Shown here in pieces: positions 9,720 to 19,700 of a stretch of DNA of 35,340 bases (the first letter of the stretch is position 1; each line of letters starts with the position of its first letter). The position numbers and the translations under genes are program-made. The notes below the pieces were generated by a model that saw only the letters and a program-made list of their open reading frames with translations, made no database searches and was not told the origin of the DNA. Source of the stretch: an uncultured bacterium (GTDB lineage Bacteria; Patescibacteriota; Gracilibacteria; Absconditabacterales; Absconditicoccaceae); assembly GCA_947170225.1 (NCBI GenBank), contig CAMVSQ010000010.1, positions 1-35,340 of the forward strand, written 5' to 3'.

Positions 9720-10814
9720 ATGAAAACATTAGCAATAGAAACAAGCTGTGATGACACATCTATCTGAATAGTAAATTTCGACTGAACTACTTTTTCAGTA
9801 GACAAACTTTTGGCATATTCTCAAGTAAAAGAGCATAATGAATTTGGTTGAGTTGTGCCTGAAATCGCATCTAGATTGCACTCAGAAAAAATTATAGCTG
9901 TGCTCACAGAAATTTGACGAGAAAATATCAAAAATGTAGATTTTATTTCCGTCACCACTCATCCTTGACTGCCTTGATCATTGGTAGTTTGAGAAACTGT
10001 TGCAAATTTATTGGGAGAATATTTTGATAAAAAAGTGATAAGTATAAACCATATCGTAGGTCATGTTTTAGCATTACTTTTGGAAAGAGATATAAATGAA
10101 ATCCAATTCCCTATGATGGTTTTGACAGCATCTGGAGGTCACAACAATATTTACTATGTCCAAAAAGATTCAAACGAAACAAATATACAAGACATAAAAC
10201 AATGACCATTCACTTTGAGCAAAATAGGTCAAACTTTGGATGATGCCGCTGGAGAATGTTTTGACAAAGTAAGTAGAATGCTTGGTTGACCATATCCATG
10301 AGGTCTACGAATTAGCCAACAAGCAGCACTTTGACATCCAAACAAAGAATTTGAATTACATAGGATTTGGCTAGATAATGATAAATTTGAATTCAGTTTT
10401 TCTGGTACAAAAGCTCAAATGAATCAAATAATTAGAAAACAAGAAGAAAAGGTTTGAAAGACAAAAAATATTTTTTCAGAAGATGAAATTCACGACATCG
10501 CCTATGAATTTCAAGAATCAGTAGTAGAAATTTTGGCAAAAAAACTCATCAGAGCAGCCATAAAATACAATGTAAAAACCATCTGACTTTCAGGATGAGT
10601 TTCAGCCAACGATAGGTTAAAAGAAACTATTTTGGAGCTTTTAGAAAATGAAACTTGGCTAAAAAACCAAATTCACGAATTTGGAACACAAGAACAATTG
10701 TGAAATTTCAAACCAAAATTATTTGTCCCAGCAAAAAAAGTTTACTGCACCGACAATGCAGCTATGATCTGAGTCGCTGGAATTTTAAGTAACAAAGCTA
10801 CTAAAGTCAAGTAG
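9720..10814 (+). CDS. tsaD: tRNA N6-adenosine threonylcarbamoyltransferase TsaD
   Basis: Transfers the threonylcarbamoyl group to A37 of ANN-decoding tRNAs (t6A), normally with TsaB and TsaE, which are not in this window. 364 residues, a little longer than usual. Motifs: N-terminal LAIETSCDDTS, EFGGVVPEIASR, metal-binding HIVGH (H111 and H115), LTASGGHNNI, GQTLDDAAGECFDK, FSFSGTKAQ, GLSGGVSAND and the C-terminal YCTDNAAMIG. Many of these glycines are TGA, for example in SIGIV, FGGVV and GGVSAN. A standard-code reading would break the gene into many fragments. Confidence 0.96.
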
Positions 10815-10828
10815 TTCGACTCCACTTT

Positions 10829-10882
10829 GAAATGACAAGAACTGTGGTCATTTCGACTCTGAACAAAGCGAATGGTGAGATC
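10829..10882. repeat. Palindromic repeat, family B, partial copy
   Basis: GAAATGAC (10829-10836) and GTCATTTC (10847-10854) face each other. The second arm continues into CTGAACAAAGCGAATGGTGA, homologous to the family B copies at 2159-2237 and 35096-35188. It lies just after the tsaD stop. Confidence 0.65.
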
Positions 10883-11011
10883 AAGAGAGATTTATAGAGA
10901 TTTGTTTAATAAAAAATAGTTGCCGACTACTGGCTAAATCATCTCTTGACATTTTACATAAAATAATTAAAAGTATGTTTGCTAAAAAACATAAACTAAA
11001 ATAAAAGAATT

Positions 11012-12046
11012 ATGCAACAGTACTTAAATTTGCTTAAAGCCATTTTAGACAATGGTGTGAAGACAGGAGATCGCACTGGAACGGGTACTTACACCCTACC
11101 AGGTTATCATTATGTCTGTGAAATGCAGAAGAATGAGGATGGAATTATTCGTAAATTTCCACTCCTGACTACTAAGAAAATGAGTCTCAAATCTGTATTT
11201 GAGGAACTCATCTGGAAACTTCGCGGAGACACCAACATCCGTTTCCTGGTGGAGCATAACAATCACATCTGGACGGAATGGCCTTTCAAGAAGTGGCTCC
11301 AGGAAACGAAGCAGTTCAATATCTTGGAAAACATGTGGAAGGATGATCAAAAAACCGACTACACAGACGAATGGAAAGAAGCAAAAGCTTTGTTTGAGAG
11401 ATTGATTCTTGAGGATGATGTATTCTGTGAGGAATGGGGAGATCTCGGACGGACTTATGGGCACCAGTTTCGTCGCTTCGGAGAGGTTAAGTTGAGTGAT
11501 TTTGATGGTGATCTTCGTGAAGCTCTTTTCTTTGGAATAGATGGTCCAATGCCGTCACCTTTCATTAAGGGAGAAGATCAGCTCATGATAGCACTTGATA
11601 AAATCAGGAATAAACCCGAAGATCGCCGCATCATCATCTCACTTTGGAATCCAGCAGACGAAAACAAGACTCTTTTGCCGCCGTGCCCATGCTTCTATCA
11701 GTTCTTCGCGAATGAGCCGGGTATGCTTCACTTGAATCTCTATCAGCGTAGCTGTGATATATTTTTGGGTGTGCCGTACAATACGGCTCAGGATGCTCTG
11801 TTCCTTTGTCTAATGGCACATGTCACAGGCAGAAAACCCGGAAAGTTCAACCACTTTTTCGGTGATGCCCACATCTACTTGAATCATATTGATCAAGTGA
11901 ATGAACAGTTGACTCGCACTCCACATCCTTTGCCATCTATCCGACTGAATCCAGATGTGAAGAATATTCTGGGTTTCACTTGGGATGACATCGAGCTCAT
12001 CGGGTATGAGCATGATGCTGGAATAAAAGGTGCTGTATCTATCTAA
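11012..12046 (+). CDS. thyA: Thymidylate synthase (ThyA type), foreign-looking
   Basis: Converts dUMP plus methylene-tetrahydrofolate to dTMP plus dihydrofolate. 344 residues, longer than the 264-residue E. coli type because of an insertion around residues 90-140. Motifs: TGDRTGTGT near the N-terminus, FPLLTTKK, ELIWKLRGDTNI, the catalytic Cys225 in LPPCPCFYQFF, the RRIIISLWNP phosphate-binding segment and YQRSCDIFLGVPYN. All 24 glycines are GGN and none is TGA, unlike every other gene of comparable size here. The gene is also visibly richer in G and C. It stands alone between its own leader and a strong terminator. I infer recent acquisition from a standard-code donor; the donor is not identified. 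Confidence 0.96.
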   Translation: MQQYLNLLKAILDNGVKTGDRTGTGTYTLPGYHYVCEMQKNEDGIIRKFPLLTTKKMSLKSVFEELIWKLRGDTNIRFLVEHNNHIWTEWPFKKWLQETKQFNILENMWKDDQKTDYTDEWKEAKALFERLILEDDVFCEEWGDLGRTYGHQFRRFGEVKLSDFDGDLREALFFGIDGPMPSPFIKGEDQLMIALDKIRNKPEDRRIIISLWNPADENKTLLPPCPCFYQFFANEPGMLHLNLYQRSCDIFLGVPYNTAQDALFLCLMAHVTGRKPGKFNHFFGDAHIYLNHIDQVNEQLTRTPHPLPSIRLNPDVKNILGFTWDDIELIGYEHDAGIKGAVSI

Positions 12047-12053
12047 CCAACCA

Positions 12054-12083
12054 AACAGCAGGATTTTTATTCTGCTGTTTTTT
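12054..12083 (+). terminator. Intrinsic terminator of thyA
   Basis: AACAGCAG (12054-12061) pairs with CTGCTGTT (12072-12079) around a 10-base loop, followed directly by a T run. It starts 8 bp after the thyA stop. The GC-rich stem is unlike most terminators in the window, in keeping with transfer together with thyA. Confidence 0.85.
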
Positions 12084-12094
12084 ACAAACAAACA

Positions 12095-12123
12095 TTGACA
12101 AATTATAAAAAATATTTTATAAT
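12095..12123 (+). promoter_or_regulatory. Perfect consensus promoter of a short transcription unit
   Basis: TTGACA (12095-12100), a 17-nt spacer and TATAAT (12118-12123) match the housekeeping consensus at all twelve positions. Transcription should start near 12130, about 270 nt before frr and 20 nt before a 27-codon ORF. Confidence 0.75.
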
Positions 12124-12150
12124 ATTAAATGTAAATAAATATAAAAAATT

Positions 12151-12234
12151 ATGAACAAATACTTCATCGCTGTAGCCGTCACAAACAAAGAAGAAAATTA
12201 TTTTGAATTTTTCAACCTCAAGAAACAAAGCTAA
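12151..12234 (+). CDS. Possible 27-residue small ORF
   Basis: The first ATG of the transcript expected from the consensus promoter opens a 27-codon frame (MNKYFIAVAV... ending LKKQS, then TAA) with ordinary composition. Directly after the stop another frame gives a basic, protein-like stretch (KLKYNINVLNWRKFEQ). The gene may therefore be a longer small protein broken by a frameshift, or the region may be a non-coding RNA. I do not recognise either product. Confidence 0.3.
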   Translation: MNKYFIAVAVTNKEENYFEFFNLKKQS

Positions 12235-12305
12235 AGTACAATATCAATGTACTCAACTGGCGAAAATTTGAACAGAAACAGCGTAAAAAAATCTAACTTC
12301 ATTAA

Positions 12306-12333
12306 ACAACAAGAAATTATTGTCGTTTTTTTT
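12306..12333 (+). terminator. Possible terminator with GAAA loop
   Basis: ACAACAA and TTATTGT pair at six of seven positions around a GAAA tetraloop (12313-12316), followed by CG and eight T. With the promoter at 12095 it would bound a transcript of about 200 nt. Confidence 0.45.
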
Positions 12334-12402
12334 CTTAATTTTCTTGAAAGTCCCAAACTTTTCATTATAAGAAAATAATATTTATCTTTTCACGACAAAA
12401 TA

Positions 12403-12951
12403 ATGGATACGACAATGTACAAAACACAAATGGAAAAAGCCTTGAAATACTTGGAAACAGAATTTATGTGACTACAGCTTGGTAGAGCATCTGTAGCTCT
12501 TGTAGAAAATATCACAGTACATGCAAGCTACTGAGACATGAAAATTCCTCAAATTGCACATGTGACAATACTTGATCCACAAACTCTAAAAATAGAACCT
12601 TGGGACAAAAAAGAATGCGGAGCTATCGCAAAAGCTATTTACGATGCAGAATTGGGATTGGCTCCACAAAACGAATCCACACATGTTTTGATCAAAATCC
12701 CAGCCTTGACCCAAGAAAGGAGAGACGAGATAGGAAAAAAAGTAAAATCTATGTGAGAAGATACCAAAGCAAAAATCAGAGTCACCAGACAAGATGCCAT
12801 GAAAGCCACCAAAAAATTACTGGAAGACAAACAAATATCTGAAAACGAAAACAAAGCAAACGAAGCCAACATAGAAGATCTGACAAAAGATTTTAACACA
12901 AAAATAGACAATCTAGTCAAAGCAAAAGTGGAAGAAGTAATGAAAATATAA
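12403..12951 (+). CDS. frr: Ribosome recycling factor
   Basis: Splits the post-termination ribosome together with EF-G. 182 residues, the normal size. Family segments: FMGLQLGRASVALVENITV near the N-terminus (both loop glycines conserved, one TGA), YGDMKIPQIA, IPALTQERRDEIGKKVK, and the coiled-coil part KAKIRVTRQDAMKATKK. Three glycines before KSM and in it are TGA-encoded (FMGLQ, SYGDM, SMGED). It is followed by yidC after 22 nt and probably shares a transcript. The region between the small unit at 12095-12333 and this gene has no clear promoter of its own. Confidence 0.95.
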
Positions 12952-12973
12952 TTTATAATTTTTTACAAAAAAA

Positions 12974-13789
12974 ATGTGAATATTTCTAAAGTTTTTTTAC
13001 ACTCAATTGATCACTCGCCCCGTATTCAACCTTTTGATTGTCTTTTTGGCAGCTTTCAATTGAAATTTATGACTTGCTATCATATTGATTACATTAATTT
13101 TTAGGTTTGCACTTATCAAGTTTACATCTGCCTCAAATCAGATGTCCCACGGTATGAACGAATTGCAACCAAAAATAAATGAAATCCAAGAAAAATACAA
13201 AGACGATCCAAACAAAATGGCTGAAGAAACCATGAAAGTTTTCAAAAAAGAATGAAAATCCCCTATGAAATGATGTTTGAGGATGCTCATACAAATTCCT
13301 ATACTTTTGTGATTATACACTGTAATCAGAAAATTAACACAATGAACAATATCGCCAGATCGATTATATAGTTTCTTTTTTGATTTTGGAAGCAGATTTG
13401 TATCAGACACTGCAGAACTAAATGTAAACATACAAAATACATTTTTGTGAATGGACTTATTTGGATACAACAATACTATTTTGGCAATAATCACAGCCGT
13501 ACTCACATTTTTGCAAATGAAATTGACAACTCTTGTACAGCCAAAACAAAAAGCTCAAACCCTACCAAACTGACAATCAATGCCAGACATGTCCAAAATG
13601 ATGTGATGAATGGCTCGAGCTATGGCCATCATGATATGATTTACTGCATACCAATTGCAAGCTGCTATGGGTCTTTATATAGTGACTACCACATTATTTT
13701 CTATTTGCCAATATACACGACAATATAGAAGCTTACTTCATGCAAAACGATTAGAATTGAGAGGAAAACCAACCATCGTAAAATGATAA
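12974..13789 (+). CDS. yidC: Membrane protein insertase YidC/Oxa1 (short form)
   Basis: Inserts proteins into the cytoplasmic membrane, alone or with SecYEG. 271 residues, the short form without the large periplasmic domain. The order of segments fits: a first hydrophobic helix, GLAIILITLIFRFALIKFTS with its positively charged residue, a charged cytoplasmic hairpin (QEKYKDDPNKMAEETMKVFKKEG), PMKGCLRMLIQIPILLGLYTVIR, and a Met-rich stretch before the last helices. The frame ends Val-Lys-Gly(TGA)-TAA. The tandem TGA-TAA may be a relic of an ancestral UGA stop. It is 8 nt upstream of the YigZ-family gene. Confidence 0.93.
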
Positions 13790-13797
13790 AAAAGTAA

Positions 13798-14436
13798 ATG
13801 GAAAAATTTTTTTACAAAAGCATAATTGAGCATTCTGAATTTGAAATGCCAAAAATAAAATGATCTAGATTTATTTGAAATGTTTTTCATGTAAAAAATA
13901 AAGAACAAGCAGAGCATTACATAACCGAAATTTCCAAAAAATACAAAGATGCCACCCACAACTGCTTTGCATACACATATTGAGCAAATATAAATTTTGA
14001 TCTATTTTGAAATTTGGACATCACAGCAGACAGCACTAGACAAAGCGATGATTGAGAACCAGCAAATACTGCAGGAAAGCCAATTTTAGCACAAATACAA
14101 GGACAAAATTTGCACAATGTTTTACTTATCATCACTAGATATTTTGGATGAACGCTTTTGTGAGTGTGATGACTAATCCAAGCCTATTGAGAGTGTGCAA
14201 AACAAACCATTTTACAGGCAAAAATACAGGAAATAGAATTAACAGAGACCAAACAAATCTCCTTTGAATACGAAAACATGAGTTTAGTAATGAATTTGCT
14301 AAACAAATACAACGCAAAAATCACAAACGAAAATCACGGAAATTTTGCAAATATTTCATTTGAGATAAACAAATGATTTTTGGATTCTTTTAGTTCAGAA
14401 CTAATAGATCTATCCAAAGGAAAAATAAAAATATAA
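13798..14436 (+). CDS. YigZ / IMPACT (UPF0029) family protein
   Basis: 212 residues. The N-terminal UPF0029 domain is clear: SRFIGNVFHVKNKEQAEHYI, ATHNCFAYTYG, SDDGEPANTAGKPIL, then NVLLIITRYFGGTLLGVGGL and AYGECAKQTI. The C-terminal part fits the DUF1949 ferredoxin-like domain common in YigZ. The family is linked to translation regulation in eukaryotes (IMPACT); its bacterial role is not settled. Several signature glycines are TGA, including YFGG and GVGG. It probably forms an operon with frr and yidC. Confidence 0.92.
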
Positions 14437-14452
14437 AAAAGTCGACTTTTTT
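14435..14452 (+). terminator. Weak terminator-like palindrome
   Basis: An 18-base perfect palindrome (AAAAAAGTCGACTTTTTT) starts within the stop codon of the YigZ gene and runs into T-rich sequence. There is no real loop, so the hairpin would need to open at the centre. Confidence 0.35.
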
Positions 14453-14513
14453 TGTCACAAAATGAATTTTCATTCGTATATAGATATAGTGGTATTTAGA
14501 CTTTTTATGTAAA

Positions 14514-15836
14514 ATGAAATTAAAAGATTATTTCCAAGATAAAAAAGAATTTACAATGAGCGAAAGCCAAAAGCTAGCTCTTTACGAAAAAATCCTTTCC
14601 AAAAACAAAAAAAGGTCATTTTTTCATGTATTCAAAATCAAATCTCTAGCATACAGCTTTATTATTATGATATTGTTTGTATGAATATATTGAGTATACT
14701 TTTTCAATTGAGATTACGACTGACTAATTACAAAAAATCCTGTAAATCAAGTAAATGCAGACTTTATCGCCAAAGTTGTTGATTTCAACTGAAATTTTTA
14801 TATACAGCGTGACTGAAAAATATTTAAATCCAGCAATATCTCAAACTGAGACAATATCATCCTAAAAAAATGATCAGATATAGTTTTTGATATCAACTCT
14901 GGTACAAAAGCAAAAATTACCTGACCAGCCAGATTTTCTTTATACCAAAATGACAGTGAATACCAAATACTCATAGCAGAATGAGATTTTATCCAAATGG
15001 AATCTTCCCAGCCTGATCAAGCACCTATGGAAGTAATAATAAATGACTTCACAGTATCTAGTCAAAACAATATCAATTTGCTGATCACAAAAAAAGACAA
15101 TGAATACAAAATCGACAACCAATGAGACAACATAAAAGTAATCAGAAACAACGATACTACAGAAGTAAAAACCAAAGAATTGCTTGCGATAAACGAACAC
15201 GACATCACACTCATCCAAAATGTAGAAGAATTTCAAACAGCATTTGTAGAAAATAAAATCAACCAAACATTTGAAATACAAGAAGAACAAGATACTCAAA
15301 AAATTACAGAAAATCTAATAAAAGAGATTTCTACATGAACTGTCCAAATCCAAAATACTTGACTTGCACAAGATTTGTGAATCATTGATTCAAAACAAAT
15401 CCCTACAGAAGAACAATCAAAAGTTTTGTACAGTGCTTTGGACAAAACTGCTCTTATGCGAAATTTAGAAAATATGCGAGAATACCGAAACATCTGAAAC
15501 CAACCAGATTACTATTTTAGCAAATCTCAAATAGACACCAAAATCCAAAAATTATACAGTGCATTTGGTATCCCATACCAAAAATTGGGTACAAAAGCCG
15601 ACATACAAGACCTGATACAAAATTTACAAGATTCATACCATATACCAAATACACAAATATCAAATCTAAAAACACTGATAAATTGGATAGACTACATTGA
15701 AAATTTACCAGTTCCTCATACACAAACAAACGAAAACAGTGAAGATAACGAAAATAAAGAGATGCTAAAAAATGAAATCGAAGCAAAACGAACAGAATTT
15801 GAAAACAATCTTCCAAGCAACTTGATACTATATTAA
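14514..15836 (+). CDS. FecR-like single-pass membrane protein
   Basis: 440 residues. The N-terminus is short, cytoplasmic and basic (KNKKRSFFHVFKIKS), then one transmembrane helix spans residues 44-64. A FecR-type beta domain follows, with an NGDNIILKKGSDIVFD-like core and INSGTKAKITGPARFSLY, about residues 95-160. The C-terminal half is Gln/Asn/Lys/Glu-rich and probably helical. FecR domains occur in anti-sigma regulators and in surface or sensor proteins of many phyla. No sigma-factor gene is adjacent, so a structural or sensing role at the envelope is equally possible. The gene is followed by the two-hairpin RNA/terminator element. Confidence 0.65.
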
Positions 15837-15872
15837 GAAGCTACCGAATTATCCAAAATATAATACGGTAAA

Positions 15873-15951
15873 TTTAGTTAAAAAAACCACAATCTATTTT
15901 AACTAAACTCGTAGGTAAAAAATAACTGGCCACAATCGACCAGTTATTTTT
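15873..15951 (+). ncRNA. Two-hairpin RNA element with intrinsic terminator, copy 2
   Basis: TTTAGTTAAAA (15873-15883) pairs perfectly with TTTTAACTAAA (15897-15907), leaving a loop with ACCACAATC. The linker carries TCGTAGG (15909-15915), then a 12-bp terminator hairpin follows (15918-15929 with 15940-15951). Its loop again contains CCACAATC. The loop, linker and terminator arms match copy 1 on the minus strand at 1923-1848, while the first stem differs in sequence yet still pairs. A perfect TATAAT lies at 15859-15864, so an independent start is possible; otherwise it is the 3' end of the FecR-like transcript. Confidence 0.5.
15918..15951. terminator. Bidirectional intrinsic terminator
   Basis: A 12-bp stem (AAAAATAACTGG / CCAGTTATTTTT) lies between the converging FecR-like gene and FKBP lipoprotein gene. 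A on one flank and T on the other can serve both strands. Confidence 0.85.
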
Positions 15952-15979
15952 GTTATAATAAATATTAAACATTTATTTT

Positions 15980-16594
15980 TTATTTAATTTCTTTTATAGT
16001 TATATCAAATATCAAAGTTTCTCAAGCTAATTCATGGTTATATGTCAAATAAACTTTGTCTTCTGTTTCTTTGTAAACCCTAACCACATAACCATTTTCA
16101 TCATAAAAAGCTAATCAAACTTCGTATTGTCATGGATCTTGCAATTTCGATTTTTCTATCTCAAAATCCAATTCTTTGTTCCATTCTCCATACGCTTCAC
16201 TTGGTGCTATTTCTATTGTTTTTGTCTGTCAAATTTTCATTCATTCTACTCATCTATCAAAACCAGCTATCATCTGTCCAGCTCAAACTTCAAAAGCCAA
16301 TCATGCTGAGTAATCTCTACCTTCTGCATATTTTCCACATCATTTAGCTACAGATTCTATACTTGTATCAAATACCGTACCATCCGCCAATCTTCCAATA
16401 TAATCTACTACAATACTATCTCATTTGTGGACCTGTTGCCCTTTTCATTCAAAATCAGCATTTGATAAATATTCTTTTACACTATCACACATATTATTAT
16501 TTTGATTAGAAACTAAAACATTTGAACAACCTCACAAAGCAAATACAGTCAGTCAAGACAGGCATACTAGTGTTTTTTTTAAGCCCTTTTTCAT
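15980..16594 (-). CDS. FKBP-type peptidyl-prolyl isomerase, lipoprotein
   Basis: 204 residues. The N-terminal signal has a lipobox ending ALGGC, with Cys23 as the predicted lipidated residue; two lipobox glycines are TGA. The FKBP domain shows GDSIVVDYIGRLADGTVFDTS, LAFEVGAGQMIAGFDRGVEGM, KIGQTKTIEIAPSEAYG and the closing ETLIFDITIKEI. It should catalyse cis-trans proline isomerisation outside the cytoplasmic membrane, perhaps helping the large exported proteins encoded next to it. The insertion after the AYG motif resembles the SlyD/FKBP flap region. The divergent neighbour is the PKD protein gene. Confidence 0.92.
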
Positions 16595-16675
16595 TTAAAT
16601 TAAAATAAAAAATAAAACAAAAATGAGATTAAATAAAAAATGTCAAATTTCAATACAAAAAAAAGTATCAAAAAT

Positions 16676-16704
16676 TTGCTTTTTTTGTAAATTATGACTA
16701 TAAT
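16676..16704 (+). promoter_or_regulatory. Promoter of the PKD surface-protein gene
   Basis: TTGCTT (16676-16681), a 17-nt spacer and a perfect TATAAT (16699-16704) end 31 nt before the ATG at 16736. It lies in the 141-bp region divergent with the FKBP lipoprotein gene. Confidence 0.6.
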
Positions 16705-16735
16705 TAGTTGTACATTTTAAAACATAGCACAACAA

Positions 16736-19700
16736 ATGAAAAAAACAAAACTTCTAACAACCATTATTTTGGCTTTATCTACGATAGGAATAAGCTTGGC
16801 AAATGTGCCAGAACACTACAAAGCTAACTATCTCATTTCCAATGATTGGGAAAATATCAAAAAAATTTTTATAGAAATTGAAGCCAACAACCAAATTTGA
16901 GAAGAGACTTCTACAGCAAGTTTCAGTAGTTTGTACCACAGCTTCAACAATGTTTTTCCCAAATTTCCTCAAGAATATAATTTTCAAATTGTATACGAAA
17001 AATGTAAAGCTTTGAGTCAAACATTGTGAAATTGATACAATTATAACACATTTGCTTCATTTATGAACAACTGTTTTAAACCATTGTCTCAAATTTTGAC
17101 TACCATAGACAATTCGTACACTGTCAAAGCAAACATAAAAGCAAATCCAGCTACATGACCAGCTCCTCTGACAGTCACCTTTAATGCTAGTGCTAGCACA
17201 GATCCATCTTCTGAAACTATCCCAGAAAACAATTATTTTTGGTATTACAGAGATATAAATGGAGTAGATCAAATGATCTGAAACAAATCTGTTTTGAGCT
17301 ATACTTTTGAAAAAGCGGGTACTCATATTGTACATCTCACAGTCAGAAGCTCAAACAACAATAATGGAATTTTTGATTGAGAAAAAGATATAGCTATAAA
17401 TGTAAAGCCTATGTCCGCTGCCATTTCAGTATATGCAAACTGAAAAAAATTAAACACTATAGAAAAAACCAAATTTGGTACACAAGAATGAATCAACTGA
17501 ATTGTTTTGGATTGATCCGCTACAATTCCTATTTGAGAGAGGGTAATTGAACAATATTCATGGAAAATAGTGTGATCAAACAATTTTTCTATCACAAAAA
17601 ATGGAGAATGAAATCCATGAGTCATCAAAGTATTGTTACCAAACGAATGAGAATACAAAATAACTCTCACTACTATAGACAATGAAGCAAATTCAATATC
17701 TGAAACATATTCTATCGTTTTGGCGGATCCTGTAGCAATAATCAAAAAAAGCCCCGATGAATGAACTACAAGCAGTACATTTACTTTTGATGCTAGTTCT
17801 TCGTACTCTGTCACATCAAATATAAAACTGTATACTCGAGAAATATTTGATAGTAATTGAAACAAAAAAACCACATATCAATGAAAATCAATAAAATATC
17901 AATTTTTAGAACCATGATCATACACAGTAAAATTGACCGTGACAGACAACTTATGAGAAAGCAATACAGAAACAAGCCAAGTATATGTAGAATCCACAAC
18001 TCCAATTGCCCAATTTACATACACACCAGACTCAAATCGAAGATATCCATCCAAATTTACTTTCGATGCTACTCCATCTTCAGATATTGATGTAATAAAT
18101 GGAGTAGATGAGCTAACTTATTCTCGAAATTTCTCAAACCCAAGCACCACAAATATACAAGCTATAGAATGAAACAACAAAAAAGTAAAAGTAAGTTTCG
18201 ACTCAGTTTGAGAGCAGACAATAAAATTGACCGTCACAGACAAATATGGAAAATCAAGTGAAATAGAAAAAAAAATAAACATACAATCAATTTTGAGACC
18301 AGAAATCGTTATCGCACCAAAAGCAGCCACTTGGTGAACTCCTATAAATTTTGTAGTTCAAAGCAATCAAACAATATTAAATTATTCACGAAATTTTGCA
18401 GACTGAAATACTGTTTCCACTCAGACAAATAAAATAAGACATACATTTAATAAAGTATGAAATTTTGCTGTCATATTAAATGTTAATTGAGAAAATGGCG
18501 ATACCAACACCATCACTGAAAATGTATTTATATGAGAAAAAAATCTGCCAACAGCAGCATACAAAGTCAGAAATCAAGCAAATGAAATCATAAAAGAAAA
18601 CGAAGAATGTATAGAAAAAACAGAATTGGAAAATGTAGTACATCCTGCATACAAAGTCACAAGATACAATCAAATTACTATAGATCCAAGTGATTCTGTA
18701 AACACAAAATGAACAAATTCAGACCTAAAATATTTCTTTAAACAAAAATATTGAGAAATATACAATACAAGCTCTTTTAAAACAAGCTTCAGTGAAATGT
18801 GATGTAGCTATGTGGATATGACTGTAGAAGATGCTGCCATGTGAGTAAATACACAACAAAGAATTTGGTTTAAAGTTTTCAATAATTTGCCAATACTAGA
18901 CAATGTTGTCTTATCGTTTCCGCAATATGGAAATGAAGTTTGAATTTGACTAAACCAAAATAATGTACAAGATATATTCAATGGAGATACAGATCTTACT
19001 GTAAAAGTCACTGCCACAAATGCAAAAGATACAGACTGATTTATTTCTTATTTCAAACGATATTACTATTACAAAGATGATCCAAGTAGATGGCTGGAAA
19101 CAAAAATTACTCCAAGCAATATAAATTATACTTATTTTCAGCTAAAAGAGGCTGGAGAATACATGTTTTGAGTCACAATATACGACAATGATGATTGAAA
19201 AACAGTGAGTGAAGATACACTATGAAATTGACCAATAGTGCTATTGATCCAAGACTCAAAAAATATTGACATACCTATCGTCACACTTATATCAAACAAA
19301 AGTACCGTAGAAGTATGAGATGAAGTCACTTTCAATGTCAGTGCAAAAATCATTTCAGATAGGAGCAATTTTTTGCAAGAAAGGACTATAAGATACGATT
19401 TTGATGGAGATGGAGAACGAGATTTAATCACAAAAGATGATGAAGTCACTTATGTTTACGAAAAACCAAATGCAAATTGATTTACACCAAGAGTATGAGT
19501 ACTATATAGATGATACGAATGAACTGCCAAATGATGAAGCATAGTAGTAAAAGATGCTCTAAAACCTAGACTTTTGTACTCAAATGCAGGTAAATTTGTA
19601 TTGTTTAGAGATATAAGTTTGTGAGAAATTGCAAAAAGTACCACATGTTTAAGTCTAGTTGACTGCAAAAGTAATAATGATTGATACTTATTAGATACAA

